A program made the translations under genes and the position numbers. Below the pieces are notes generated by a model that saw only the letters and a list, made by a program, of their open reading frames with translations, made no database searches and was not told the DNA's origin. Shown in pieces: positions 33,233-40,802 of a stretch of 41,641 bases of DNA (its first letter is position 1; each line of letters starts with the position of its first letter). Origin of the DNA: a virus; IMG/VR virus record IMGVR_UViG_3300002835_000400, positions 1 to 41,641 of that record; one strand, written 5' to 3'.

Positions 33233-33346
33233 ATGGAAATACCAACAACAATAGTTCTCCAGCATTGCTGGGATGCGTTTGTAGCACTCGCGCCAATCGC
33301 GGGACTCGCTCTCTTAACCCTGCTTTTAACCATAAACAAAAAATGA
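33233..33346 (+). CDS. Tiny membrane peptide
   Basis: A 37-residue peptide: short N-terminus (MEIPTTIVLQHCWDAF), one hydrophobic segment (VALAPIAGLALLTLLLTI), then NKK. The TGA overlaps the next start (ATGA). Right behind promoter 3 with almost no leader. Small single-span phage peptides can be holins, pinholins or superinfection-exclusion proteins; not decided here. Confidence 0.55.
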   Translation: MEIPTTIVLQHCWDAFVALAPIAGLALLTLLLTINKK

Positions 33347-33498
33347 ACGAGATCGCACTTACAGCAATCGTCGGAATCATCGGCATTTTCGTTGCCTATC
33401 GGCAGGGACAGTTGTCGATCCTCGACGAGTGGGAACAATACAAGAAGAAGCGCAAAGAACGGGAAATCCGTTGGCGCGAATTTGAGGAGGAGGACTAA
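33343..33498 (+). CDS. Small membrane protein with charged tail
   Basis: A 51-residue protein: a single span (IALTAIVGIIGIFVAYR) followed by a strongly charged helix (LDEWEQYKKKRKEREIRWRE) ending in acidic residues. The start is taken at the ATG overlapping the preceding TGA. The layout, anchor plus cytoplasmic or periplasmic charged helix, is like an i-spanin or an exclusion peptide. It belongs to the same transcript as its neighbours. Confidence 0.55.
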   Translation: MNEIALTAIVGIIGIFVAYRQGQLSILDEWEQYKKKRKEREIRWREFEEED

Positions 33499-33499
33499 T

Positions 33500-33637
33500 A
33501 TGGCTACGGAAAAAACCGAATCCACTTGCCTTCCTCCCGAAGCATACATTCGCATCATCGCTCGTTGCACAAACGATCAACCGCCGAAATTCAAATCGTC
33601 TGTTTACCCTCCAAAACCAAAAAAACAAAAAAAATGA
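33500..33637 (+). CDS. Tiny lysine- and proline-rich protein
   Basis: A 45-residue peptide with two cysteines in the first half and a KFKSSVYPPKPKKQKK end. A GGAGGAGGA sequence seven bases upstream is a good ribosome-binding site, rare in this window. Its stop overlaps the start of the lipoprotein gene. No family recognised; small and uncertain. Confidence 0.45.
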   Translation: MATEKTESTCLPPEAYIRIIARCTNDQPPKFKSSVYPPKPKKQKK

Positions 33638-33957
33638 AACTGCTGACAGCAACCCTAACGCTTGCGCTTTGCGCCTGCTCAAGCGTCTCGAAAGAGACAT
33701 ACACAGAAACTCGCACCCTTAATTACCCGAAGGGAATCACTCCCCACCTGAAAGATTTCTACCTCCAGCCGGGGGCAGAACAACCGCAACCACAACCAAC
33801 AATCAATAGCACTCCAGACTACGCAGGCGTCCTGCCAGACTCGGATGTTATTCCAACCGACAACACGCAAAACATCGCCGCCGAGATCGAGCGGCTCAAA
33901 CACGAAAACGAATTGCTTGAGGCTCGCGCCTACAACCAAGCACTCCAAAACCTCTAA
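33634..33957 (+). CDS. Small lipoprotein
   Basis: A 107-residue protein with a signal peptide MKLLTATLTLALCACSS. The lipobox LCAC has the likely lipidated Cys at about residue 15. The mature part is Pro/Gln-rich (GAEQPQPQPTINS) and ends in a charged helix (AAEIERLKHENELLEARAYN) that could form a coiled coil. The ATG is the one overlapping the preceding stop. This is the second lipoprotein in the window; it lies with two small membrane proteins, far from the lysis cassette, so a role in blocking a second infection or in an alternative spanin pair is possible. Confidence 0.65.
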   Translation: MKLLTATLTLALCACSSVSKETYTETRTLNYPKGITPHLKDFYLQPGAEQPQPQPTINSTPDYAGVLPDSDVIPTDNTQNIAAEIERLKHENELLEARAYNQALQNL

Positions 33958-33974
33958 CCTAATAAAATAAATAT

Positions 33975-34778
33975 ATGTCACAACTAGTACCCATCACCGA
34001 ACTGGAAGCAATGGCTTCGCACATCGTCAAATCTGGCTTATTCGGCCTGAAGCGTCAGGAGGAGGCAGTAGCACTTATGCTTGTCGCGCAAGCCGAGGGC
34101 AGGCATCCCGGCACAGTTGCCGCCGAGTATCACATAATCCAAGGCAGACCAGCACTCAAGGCAGACGCTATCCTTGCTCGATTCCAATCGGCAGGAGGCA
34201 AAGTCGAGTGGCAGGATTACACAGACACGAAAGTGTCAGGCACATTTAGTCACCCAGCAGGAGGTTCACTCTATGTGGACTGGGACATGGAACGCGCAAA
34301 AGCCGCAGGACTCGGAGGCAAGGATAACTGGAAGAAGTATCCAAGGCAGATGCTCCGCGCCAGAGTGGTCAGCGATGGGGTTCGCGGGGTGTATCCTGCC
34401 GTGCTTCAAGGGTTCTACACTCCAGAGGAAGTTCAGGACTTTGTTTCTGCTCCAGCCGCAAACGCACCTGTTGCAGTATCTGCCACACCTGTGATCGAGG
34501 ATAAGCCGAAACCCGTAAAGAAAATCAAAGATGTTGCTCCTGTTATCGAAGCGGAAGTAATCGAGGCGACTCCTGAACTTGCGGAAGACAGAAGCTGGAC
34601 CGCGCCTATGGAGGCATCGCTCGGAGCGGAAGAGAATGCCGTTAATGCATTCCTCGCAACCAAGGGGCAGATCGATGCTGGGCAAACATGGCGCGACCTT
34701 CCAGACGCAACCTATCGCCAGCGCATCATAGCGAATCCTGAAGGATTCGTGAAAGCCGCAACCGCTACAAAGGAGTAA
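33975..34778 (+). CDS. RecT-like single-strand annealing protein
   Basis: A 267-residue protein. The first about 160 residues follow the RecT pattern: ASHIVKSGLFGLKRQEEAVALMLVAQAEG, then YHIIQGRPALKADAILARFQ, VEWQDYTDTKVSGTFSHP, DNWKKYPRQMLRARVVSDGVR and YPAVLQGFYTPEEV. RecT/Redbeta-type proteins anneal complementary single strands in recombination. The C-terminal 100 residues are a Pro/Ala/Glu linker and a short helical end. The nuclease gene follows immediately after one base, the usual pairing. Starts at an A-rich leader. Confidence 0.85.
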   Translation: MSQLVPITELEAMASHIVKSGLFGLKRQEEAVALMLVAQAEGRHPGTVAAEYHIIQGRPALKADAILARFQSAGGKVEWQDYTDTKVSGTFSHPAGGSLYVDWDMERAKAAGLGGKDNWKKYPRQMLRARVVSDGVRGVYPAVLQGFYTPEEVQDFVSAPAANAPVAVSATPVIEDKPKPVKKIKDVAPVIEAEVIEATPELAEDRSWTAPMEASLGAEENAVNAFLATKGQIDAGQTWRDLPDATYRQRIIANPEGFVKAATATKE

Positions 34779-34779
34779 T

Positions 34780-35772
34780 ATGATTCGGCATTCAGCACTT
34801 CCCAAACTGCAAAAATGCCCATGCTTTGAATCCGCTGGGGGGACATCCCCAGCGGCAAGCAGGGGGACAAAGATCGACTCTGTGATCCGCCGAACACTTC
34901 AAGGCGAGGACTGCATGGCAGAACTCTCCGCAGAGGATCAAGAGGCGGCAAAGCGAGGCGTCGAGATGGTCAAGAGCTTGGTTCCTGAAGGAACGGAACT
35001 CGAAACCCGCGAATCCGAACTTTGGGTAAAAACTCCCGGCATGGATCATGTAGGGACTGAAGACATTCGCGCCCAGAAGATTCGCGTCTCGTTCGATGTA
35101 AAGTCAGGTCAGGTATACGATTACGAGGCTCAAATGGGGGCATATGCGCTCGGCAACATGACTAGGTTCTTTGAGCCAGAGTGGACTTGCTATTTGTTAT
35201 TCGTTGACCAAAATCGAGTTGTTGAGCATAAGTTCACGATGGATTCGGCTACAGAGTTGGTCGATTCGATCATTAAAGCATACAATGATCCAGATAAAAA
35301 GCCTGTAAGCAATTCATATTGTGGCTGGTGTGCCAAGAAAAATACCTGCCCACAGGTTGTTAAGCCTACCGAGCAGACCCTGCGTGTTGTGAATAACGAG
35401 GTATCAATTGATACCCTGAAGGCGCAACTCGCGGAACCAGAGAAGCTGGGCAAGTTTCTAAAGGCTTGCAATATCTTTAAAAAAGAACTCTGGGACTGGG
35501 CGAAGGAGGAGGCTAAAGCCAGACTGGAGCGAGGCGAAGAGGTTCCGGGCTGGAGGCTTTCAAAGGTCAAAGGTGCTGAACAATACACTCCAGACGAAGT
35601 TGCTACTGCCGCTCAAACGACAGGCGCAACATACAAAGAAGTGGCTGAACTCTATGGCAACATTGGCGCAGAGGATTTCCGTAAGTGGGCAAACGCTCGC
35701 GATTATTTTCCTCTGCCAGAAGATGCCGTTCGCAAACCCGAAACAACCAAAATGCTTGAATCAAAGAAATGA
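34780..35772 (+). CDS. Cas4/RecB-like exonuclease
   Basis: A 330-residue protein. The motif I-III region reads GTEDIRAQKIRVSFDVKSGQ and YDYEAQMGAYALGN, the D..(D/E)xK...Q core of PD-(D/E)xK nucleases. Cysteines follow the Fe-S pattern of Cas4/AddB: an N-terminal KCPCF and a C-terminal CxxCxxxxxC (CGWCAKKNTC). It likely resects DNA ends to feed the annealing protein just upstream. The C-terminal 120 residues are helical (KFLKACNIFKKELWDWAKEE) with no named domain. Four bases overlap the next gene. A good ribosome-binding site AAGGAG lies 4-9 bases before the ATG. Confidence 0.85.
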   Translation: MIRHSALPKLQKCPCFESAGGTSPAASRGTKIDSVIRRTLQGEDCMAELSAEDQEAAKRGVEMVKSLVPEGTELETRESELWVKTPGMDHVGTEDIRAQKIRVSFDVKSGQVYDYEAQMGAYALGNMTRFFEPEWTCYLLFVDQNRVVEHKFTMDSATELVDSIIKAYNDPDKKPVSNSYCGWCAKKNTCPQVVKPTEQTLRVVNNEVSIDTLKAQLAEPEKLGKFLKACNIFKKELWDWAKEEAKARLERGEEVPGWRLSKVKGAEQYTPDEVATAAQTTGATYKEVAELYGNIGAEDFRKWANARDYFPLPEDAVRKPETTKMLESKK

Positions 35773-35990
35773 GTGAGAAATATAATGAGTTTATGGGGTT
35801 TGAGCTTCGTTGTCTGCCAGCGCACCAAGATGACTGCATGAGATGGGACTACGAGGTGCGGATCGGCGATAAGTGGCACACAGTCATACCTGAAGGGCTG
35901 GGATGGCGCAGGGAAGAAGCACTAGAGTCTTTAGTTAAAATCCTATCTAATAAATTAAATAAATATGAACCAATTAAATCTGAACTTTGA
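35769..35990 (+). CDS. Hypothetical protein, 73 residues
   Basis: A small soluble protein (FELRCLPAHQDDCMRWDYEV, then GWRREEALESLVKILS). It overlaps the nuclease stop by ATGA and its 3' end overlaps the next gene by 26 bases. Frame has normal codon use. No family recognised; probably part of the recombination operon. Confidence 0.55.
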   Translation: MSEKYNEFMGFELRCLPAHQDDCMRWDYEVRIGDKWHTVIPEGLGWRREEALESLVKILSNKLNKYEPIKSEL

Positions 35991-36297
35991 ACCTATAATT
36001 GAAATAAAAGGAGATAGTATTCCTGAACGCTTTAAACGATTCCACGCCGCAAACCGCCATGTTTACGATGCTCTGGTCAATCTCGCTCGCCAGTTTCGGC
36101 AACGCCGGGGGGACAGCAAGATCGGTATTGGAATGCTGTACGAGGTCTTGCGGTGGAACTATTACATGACCACCGAATCAGAAGACGATTATAAGTTGTC
36201 GAACGATTTCCGGGCTTGCTACGCTCGTTTGATTATGTCGCAAGAACCAGACTTGAAAGGCATCTTTCAGACTAAAAAAAGCATAGCAGATGAGTGA
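35965..36297 (+). CDS. Conserved phage protein with RFHAANRHVY pattern
   Basis: A 110-residue protein: PERFKRFHAANRHVYDALVN, then the strongly conserved LYEVLRWNYYMTTESEDDYK and ARLIMSQEPDLKGIFQTKKS. This 'FHxxNPxVYxxL...EVLRWxYxMTT...DDY...LM...PDLxxIF' pattern is widespread among phage proteins often lacking a firm function. It lies between the recombination and sigma-4-like genes. The last codons overlap the sigma-4-like gene start by eight bases. Confidence 0.7.
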   Translation: MNQLNLNFEPIIEIKGDSIPERFKRFHAANRHVYDALVNLARQFRQRRGDSKIGIGMLYEVLRWNYYMTTESEDDYKLSNDFRACYARLIMSQEPDLKGIFQTKKSIADE

Positions 36298-36646
36298 GAT
36301 GATTAATAAGATTATAAATACCAATTTATGTTGTGAAGAATTCTATCTTGACATAAATGAAATATTAGAAATAAAAGATGAATCGGCTATTCCTCCTGAT
36401 GAGTATGCAAATACCGGGTCATTAATAAATGTTTTATCTAATTGTATTATTAAATTAACAAAAAAACAACAATTTGTCATTGTTAAAAGGTTTGGATTGT
36501 TTGGATACAATATTGAAACAAGTGATACGATTGCAAAACAGTTAGGTTATAAAAACAGAAATAGTGTATTGAATATCGAAAAACAAATAATCAGGAGATT
36601 GGGTCATCCAGCTTTTAAATTAACAGAATTAATAAATGAAATCTAA
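36290..36646 (+). CDS. Orphan sigma-70 region 4-like protein
   Basis: A 118-residue protein. Residues about 55-108 align with sigma-70 region 4: LTKKQQFVIVKRFGL, then DTIAKQLGYKNRNSVLNIEK and IIRRLGHPAF. Region 4 recognises the -35 element and binds the RNA polymerase beta flap. There is no region 2 or 3, so it cannot open a promoter alone and would act as a co-factor or appropriator of host polymerase. The gene is markedly more AT-rich than its neighbours. The start overlaps the preceding gene by 8 bases. Confidence 0.75.
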   Translation: MSEMINKIINTNLCCEEFYLDINEILEIKDESAIPPDEYANTGSLINVLSNCIIKLTKKQQFVIVKRFGLFGYNIETSDTIAKQLGYKNRNSVLNIEKQIIRRLGHPAFKLTELINEI

Positions 36647-37412
36647 ATCACCCGCTTTTCAATTCTACCCACAAGATTTCCTTGTTGGTTCCGCCATGCT
36701 CTCGGCAGAGGAAACGGGCGCATATATTCGCCTGCTTTGCTATAGTTGGACACATGATGGATTGCCTGACGATGACGCACAACTTCAACGATTGGCAGGA
36801 TGCCATGGCAATGCCATCGCATCGATTCGGCATAAGTTTGGCATATGCGACGATGGAAGGCTTCGCAACGATAGGCTAGAATCTATTAGATTTAAGCAAA
36901 AAGAGTATCGTGACGCTCAAAAAGCCAATGCAGAGAAAAGATGGCAAAAACAGCAAAAAACTAATACTTCTATGCCACCGCATATGCCACGGGATATCCC
37001 ATCGCATATGCCATCGCATATGCCATCGCATGAATCTGGCATACCAATTGGCATATGCCAAACGGATGCTCTTCATACTTCAAACTTCGTTAACACAATA
37101 GCTGACGCTATTGTTACCCCTTCCAAGGCGGAAGGGGCGGAAGGCGAAGATGCCATGGCATTGCCATCGGATAAGCCGAAGCGTGAAACGAAACCCGTGG
37201 ATGAGGCATGGATCGCTGACATCAAACGGCATTACCCAACCATCGATGTTGACGAGGAACTTCGCAAAATGGACGCATGGATTGCGCTCCATCCCGGCAG
37301 GCGCAAGACCCGAAAATTCATTGTCGGTTGGCTCAATCGATGCCAGACAGAACTCGCTCCACAACCACAAAAACCTGCGTTACGCAATGAAGACTATGAC
37401 TTTACTTGGTAA
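36636..37412 (+). CDS. DUF1376 (YdaU-like) replication-associated protein
   Basis: A 258-residue protein. The first about 90 residues are DUF1376: PAFQFYPQDFLVGSAMLSAE, TGAYIRLLCYSWTHDGLPDD. Then a low-complexity hinge made of PHMP/PSHM repeats (about residues 113-130) and a charged C-terminal part (RKTRKFIVGWLNRCQTELAP) resembling the primosomal ends of phage replication initiators. It precedes a DnaC-like loader, the usual pairing of a replisome organizer with a loader. Role in origin recognition is inferred. Confidence 0.75.
   Translation: MKSKSPAFQFYPQDFLVGSAMLSAEETGAYIRLLCYSWTHDGLPDDDAQLQRLAGCHGNAIASIRHKFGICDDGRLRNDRLESIRFKQKEYRDAQKANAEKRWQKQQKTNTSMPPHMPRDIPSHMPSHMPSHESGIPIGICQTDALHTSNFVNTIADAIVTPSKAEGAEGEDAMALPSDKPKRETKPVDEAWIADIKRHYPTIDVDEELRKMDAWIALHPGRRKTRKFIVGWLNRCQTELAPQPQKPALRNEDYDFTW
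36999..37030 (+). repeat. 12-bp tandem repeat in DUF1376 hinge
   Basis: Two full and one partial copies of ccatcgcatatg encode the PSHM hinge repeats of the replication protein. The unit keeps the frame, so expansion would lengthen the hinge. Confidence 0.7.
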
Positions 37413-37416
37413 AAAC

Positions 37417-38112
37417 ATGAACAACGAACTACGACCATGCGCTGGCGAGAATTGCTTTGAAGTGCTTGAGGTTCCGATCATTGCAATATTCGGTCGATCA
37501 CTCGACTTCAAAGTGCTTTGCAATGACTGCGAGCAAAAATTGACAGAAGAGCAAGACAGGAAAGCCCAGCAATTGCGCGAGGATAGGGCTAGAAACGCTT
37601 TTGATAGTGCCTGCCCACCCTTGTATAGGGAAAGCGATTTAAAACGCATCCACGGGGATTTAAACGCAATTGCCACAAATTGGCAGTTTGGTCCAACTGG
37701 AGTCTTCATGGAGGGAAAGCCGGGGACTGGCAAGACCCGTGCTGGATGGCACATCCTCAAACGAATGGCTCACCAAGGCAAATCGATTTACGGATTGACC
37801 TCAACTCAATTCGCGAAATTCGCCGCCGATCAATGGCATTCAAACAACGAAGAAAAGGGTCACGCTTGCGAGGCAATGGAACGATGCCGCCGCACCTCAA
37901 TCCTGCTCCTAGATGACCTTGGAAAGCAAAAGATGACCGAGCGTGGAGAGACTGAATTATACGATGTTCTTGAGCATCGAACAACCAACCTAAAGCCGAC
38001 AATAATCACCACAAACGCAACCTCGATTCAGCTTGGCGCAATGCTCTCCGAGGATCGCCGCCAACCAATTCTTCGCCGCATTAAAGATTTCTCAACGATC
38101 ATCAAAATATGA
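37417..38112 (+). CDS. DnaC-like helicase loader, AAA+ ATPase
   Basis: A 231-residue protein. Walker A is GKPGTGKT (100-107), Walker B ILLLDDLG (162-169), sensor 1 TIITTN (195-200), and an arginine-rich end (EDRRQPILRRI) supplies a likely arginine finger. The N-terminus has four cysteines (8, 13, 35, 38), a possible zinc site. Such ATPases load the replicative helicase. It follows the DUF1376 protein after a few bases, so the two form a replication pair. The upstream open frame overlaps the previous gene; the ATG chosen lies just past it. No helicase gene appears, so the host helicase is probably recruited. Confidence 0.85.
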   Translation: MNNELRPCAGENCFEVLEVPIIAIFGRSLDFKVLCNDCEQKLTEEQDRKAQQLREDRARNAFDSACPPLYRESDLKRIHGDLNAIATNWQFGPTGVFMEGKPGTGKTRAGWHILKRMAHQGKSIYGLTSTQFAKFAADQWHSNNEEKGHACEAMERCRRTSILLLDDLGKQKMTERGETELYDVLEHRTTNLKPTIITTNATSIQLGAMLSEDRRQPILRRIKDFSTIIKI

Positions 38113-38657
38113 AAAACAAAACATCATCAATTCCGCTACTTCAATATATTTTAGTGGACACTCGATTCACACATGAGGAACCAATCGGCTTTCAAGAAGC
38201 GGAGTGGGTTCAGACTGTGGCAATCCCTGATCGTGCTTGGGGACTCAATGTAGTTTTCCGCAAAGGAGGCCCAATGTATCGCAACCTGCCTCCCCATGCG
38301 ATTGCGTTTTGCGACAACCCTACAGACTGGACAATCAATGACGCTCAACTCTGGAACTGCTATGGATACCAATACGAACATATGGTTTGCGACCACCTCG
38401 GTGACTCGCGAGTTATGGCAATCACAGATGACTATTTGATACAAGGCAGGTATCTCTTCCAGACTAGCTTCATCGATGACTCCTATTCACTCCAACCAGA
38501 GCAGGACAAAACATTCTTTTGGATTCGACTAGACAATGATCGGTTAACCATCCTACCGACAAACAAAGTTACTTTTATCGATGCTTCATTTATCAATGAA
38601 GGATCAGTTGATCGCTTAAAATTGCAGACTGAAATCTATCGGTGCGAAGAAATTTAA
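38109..38657 (+). CDS. Hypothetical protein, 182 residues
   Basis: A soluble protein rich in aromatic residues and strands (LLQYILVDTRFTHEEPIGFQ, DDYLIQGRYLFQTSFIDDSY). The N-terminal half has no cysteine pattern. No family is recognised. It overlaps the loader stop by ATGA and is part of the same transcript. A small domain of the ASCH/PUA-like beta type would fit the strand pattern, but this is guesswork. Confidence 0.5.
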   Translation: MKNKTSSIPLLQYILVDTRFTHEEPIGFQEAEWVQTVAIPDRAWGLNVVFRKGGPMYRNLPPHAIAFCDNPTDWTINDAQLWNCYGYQYEHMVCDHLGDSRVMAITDDYLIQGRYLFQTSFIDDSYSLQPEQDKTFFWIRLDNDRLTILPTNKVTFIDASFINEGSVDRLKLQTEIYRCEEI

Positions 38658-38668
38658 AAATAAAATAT

Positions 38669-39037
38669 ATGGATAAATCAATATGGGATTCTGCGCCAGA
38701 TGATGGTGCAACCACCGATCAACACGATGCATTTATTCACCTAGTTAATGGTGAAATTGCGTCCGAACTTGGATGGAAATTTGAATACAAAAAAAATGTC
38801 TGGACACGCGCAGAACTAGTATTTACCGAGGTTCCCAGCTACATGACTGACCTCAACCTCTGTCAAGACTTTTACGATGACTTCCGCGAAAACGAGGAGC
38901 ATATGTATACTGCTCTTTTATCTAAAATAATATTTGGTGAAGATTTGGTTGACGGACTTCCTTTCAACCCTATATCAATGGTATTCGCAACAGCACACGA
39001 AAGATGTCTTGCCTTTTGCGTCTTACGAGAATTATAA
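38669..39037 (+). CDS. Phage ABA sandwich-like protein
   Basis: A 122-residue protein. The pattern FTEVPSYMTDLNLCQDFYDD with a C-terminal TAHERCLAFCVLREL resembles the phage ABA sandwich domain family ('VPxYTtDLNaa...' then '...ATAxaRxxAilxAL'), whose function is unknown. The start is taken at the A/T-rich ATG 11 bases after the preceding gene; the upstream codons overlap that gene. Confidence 0.6.
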   Translation: MDKSIWDSAPDDGATTDQHDAFIHLVNGEIASELGWKFEYKKNVWTRAELVFTEVPSYMTDLNLCQDFYDDFRENEEHMYTALLSKIIFGEDLVDGLPFNPISMVFATAHERCLAFCVLREL

Positions 39038-39048
39038 ATAAATAGATT

Positions 39049-39291
39049 ATGAGTAAACACACAAAACCAACAAAGTTGGTGATCAGCGCGGTCACCAAGA
39101 AGAAGCACACTAAACCCACAGGACACACTATCGAAGTCATGCTACCGCATGAACTCGCAGTTAACTGGGCAAACACAATCGGCTCTCGTATCGAGGCAAT
39201 CAAGGCCGAGATCGAGGCAAGCCTTGTTGCCTACCAGCAACCAGTACCTGAAGCGCAACCTGCAACCATCAACCCTGAAGCTATAGCCTAA
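39049..39291 (+). CDS. Hypothetical protein, 80 residues
   Basis: Basic N-terminus (MSKHTKPTKLVISAVTKKKH) and an acidic helix (IGSRIEAIKAEIEASLVAYQ), then a proline-rich end. Located one base before the SSB-like gene, so likely co-translated with it. No family recognised. Confidence 0.55.
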   Translation: MSKHTKPTKLVISAVTKKKHTKPTGHTIEVMLPHELAVNWANTIGSRIEAIKAEIEASLVAYQQPVPEAQPATINPEAIA

Positions 39292-39292
39292 T

Positions 39293-39760
39293 ATGTCATC
39301 ATTCATTAAACTCGACGCCACAGGCGAATTCCGTTGCAAAGTTGTTGCTCCCCAGTACGGATGGTTCGATGAAACCGCAAAGGGATCGAAGTACATTAAG
39401 TTGCCTTGCGAAGTCCTCGATGGTGAACACGCTGGCAAACGAATCGTCTGGCTGGGCTACCTCACAGAAAAAGCCTACCAGTCCACAGAACGCTCCCTTG
39501 CCGAAGCATTCGGTGACAAGTGGACTTGGACTAACATCCCGTTCGCTGGCATGGAATGCATCATCGTCTCGGAAGAGGAGGAATACAACGGCAAGAAACA
39601 AATCAAGGCGAAGTACCTCAACTCTGTCAACGGCATCGCTACAGGCAAGTCGAAGGACGAATCACTCGCCACTAGCGAGAAGATCGCCAAGGCACTACCT
39701 AGCCGAGGAACTAAACCAACAAAGACGCACGACGAGGAAGATTCAGAGATACCATTTTAA
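39293..39760 (+). CDS. SSB-like single-stranded DNA-binding protein
   Basis: A 155-residue protein. The N-terminal part (SSFIKLDATGEFRCKVVAPQYG, YIKLPCEVLDGEHAGKRIVW) has OB-fold-like strands seen in phage single-strand binding proteins of the DUF669 type. The C-terminus, DEEDSEIPF, closely matches the acidic tip (D-D-D-I-P-F) by which bacterial SSB recruits partners. Placed next to replication genes. It may coat single strands for the RecT-like protein. The fold is inferred, the tip is directly seen. Confidence 0.75.
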   Translation: MSSFIKLDATGEFRCKVVAPQYGWFDETAKGSKYIKLPCEVLDGEHAGKRIVWLGYLTEKAYQSTERSLAEAFGDKWTWTNIPFAGMECIIVSEEEEYNGKKQIKAKYLNSVNGIATGKSKDESLATSEKIAKALPSRGTKPTKTHDEEDSEIPF

Positions 39761-39796
39761 TTTGACAAGCGTTCCATTTTAATTCACCTTTACAAG

Positions 39797-40264
39797 ATGA
39801 AGGAATGCTTCAAATGTAAACAGGTTCTTGAATTATCAGAATTTTATAAACATTCAGCAATGGCTGATGGGCATTTAAATAAATGTAAAAAATGCACGGC
39901 TAAAGATTCTGAAGAAAGAAGAAAACTAAAATCACAAGATATTAATTGGGTTTTATCTGAAAGAAAAAGGCACAGAGAAAAATCTAAAAAATACAGAGAA
40001 TCTGGAGTTATAAAAAATACAGCAAATAGCAAGAATGAATGGGCGATAAGAAATCCAGAAAAAAGAAAAGCACATCACGCAGTATATTCTGCGTTAAAAT
40101 CTGGGAAAATTCACAGGCATCCATGCTATATTTGCGGAAATAAAGCGCAAGCTCATCACGATGATTATTCAAAACCACTAGAGATAATTTGGTTGTGTTC
40201 AAAGCATCATGGTGAGCGGCATATTGAAATTAACAAAACAAAATTAATAGAATCATTTAAATAA
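39797..40264 (+). CDS. HNH endonuclease-like protein
   Basis: A 155-residue protein. The N-terminus has a zinc-knuckle CFKCKQ...CKKC, and the C-terminus has CYICGNKAQAHHDDYSKP...WLCSKHHGERH, an HNH motif with a zinc-binding CxxC. Lysine-rich middle. Composition is more AT-rich than the flanks, a sign of recent transfer, as for free-standing homing endonucleases common in phages. A TTGACA lies about 35 bases upstream but no good -10 follows. Confidence 0.75.
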   Translation: MKECFKCKQVLELSEFYKHSAMADGHLNKCKKCTAKDSEERRKLKSQDINWVLSERKRHREKSKKYRESGVIKNTANSKNEWAIRNPEKRKAHHAVYSALKSGKIHRHPCYICGNKAQAHHDDYSKPLEIIWLCSKHHGERHIEINKTKLIESFK

Positions 40265-40351
40265 AACTACAGGTATTGTGGCGGCAACCATGTTTGCTGG
40301 TCATCATCAGCACCAGACCCGTAACCACATAAAAGCGGGTCACACTTTCCA

Positions 40352-40753
40352 ATGCCTTGGACACATGAGCAACTCATCAAACTCGGATACCATCTCCACC
40401 CAGACGGAGACTACTACCTTAACCCTCCTTCTCCCAAACTATCTAACCCCATCCCTCAACACAATCCTATCATCCCATTGGTCAAACCTCCACAAGCACA
40501 AACAAAACGCAAAAACCGCGTTGCTCTCCGCATTGAAAGAGTTGCCACCAAACTCCAAGACTTTGATAACTTCGTGGGCGGAACAAAACCTCTCACCGAC
40601 CAACTTCGATACCTTGGTATCATCCCTGACGACGACCCAGCTTCCATCATCGCCCACTACTCACAACAAAAGTGCAAACACAAAAAGGACGAGAAAACCA
40701 TCATCCAAATCACCTACCAGCCACTCACACCACCCACCCGCACAACCCCATAA
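40352..40753 (+). CDS. RusA-like Holliday junction resolvase
   Basis: A 133-residue protein. The segment LQDFDNFVGGTKPLTDQLRYLGIIPDDDP places acidic residues at 70, 72, 83 and 93-95 in the D-x-D-N...K...D...DDD order of RusA-type resolvases. Such enzymes cut recombination junctions and branched DNA before packaging. C-terminal half is basic and Pro-rich. Position before the terminase genes fits. A second long frame overlaps it, but its composition is nonsense-like. The 87 bases before the start hold no supported feature. Confidence 0.7.
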   Translation: MPWTHEQLIKLGYHLHPDGDYYLNPPSPKLSNPIPQHNPIIPLVKPPQAQTKRKNRVALRIERVATKLQDFDNFVGGTKPLTDQLRYLGIIPDDDPASIIAHYSQQKCKHKKDEKTIIQITYQPLTPPTRTTP

Positions 40754-40802
40754 ACACTAGCCCTGCGAGCAAAGCGAGCTAATTATACACACCACCCAAT
40801 TT

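Noticed and set aside
37111-37416. Upstream extension of the helicase loader frame
   Set aside because: It overlaps the DUF1376 gene in another frame and reads as basic low-complexity sequence; the loader's conserved part starts at 37417.
40278-40760. A second long frame covering the RusA-like gene
   Set aside because: Its product is low-complexity Ser/Thr/His/Pro with no conserved pattern, while the overlapping frame has the RusA acidic residues.
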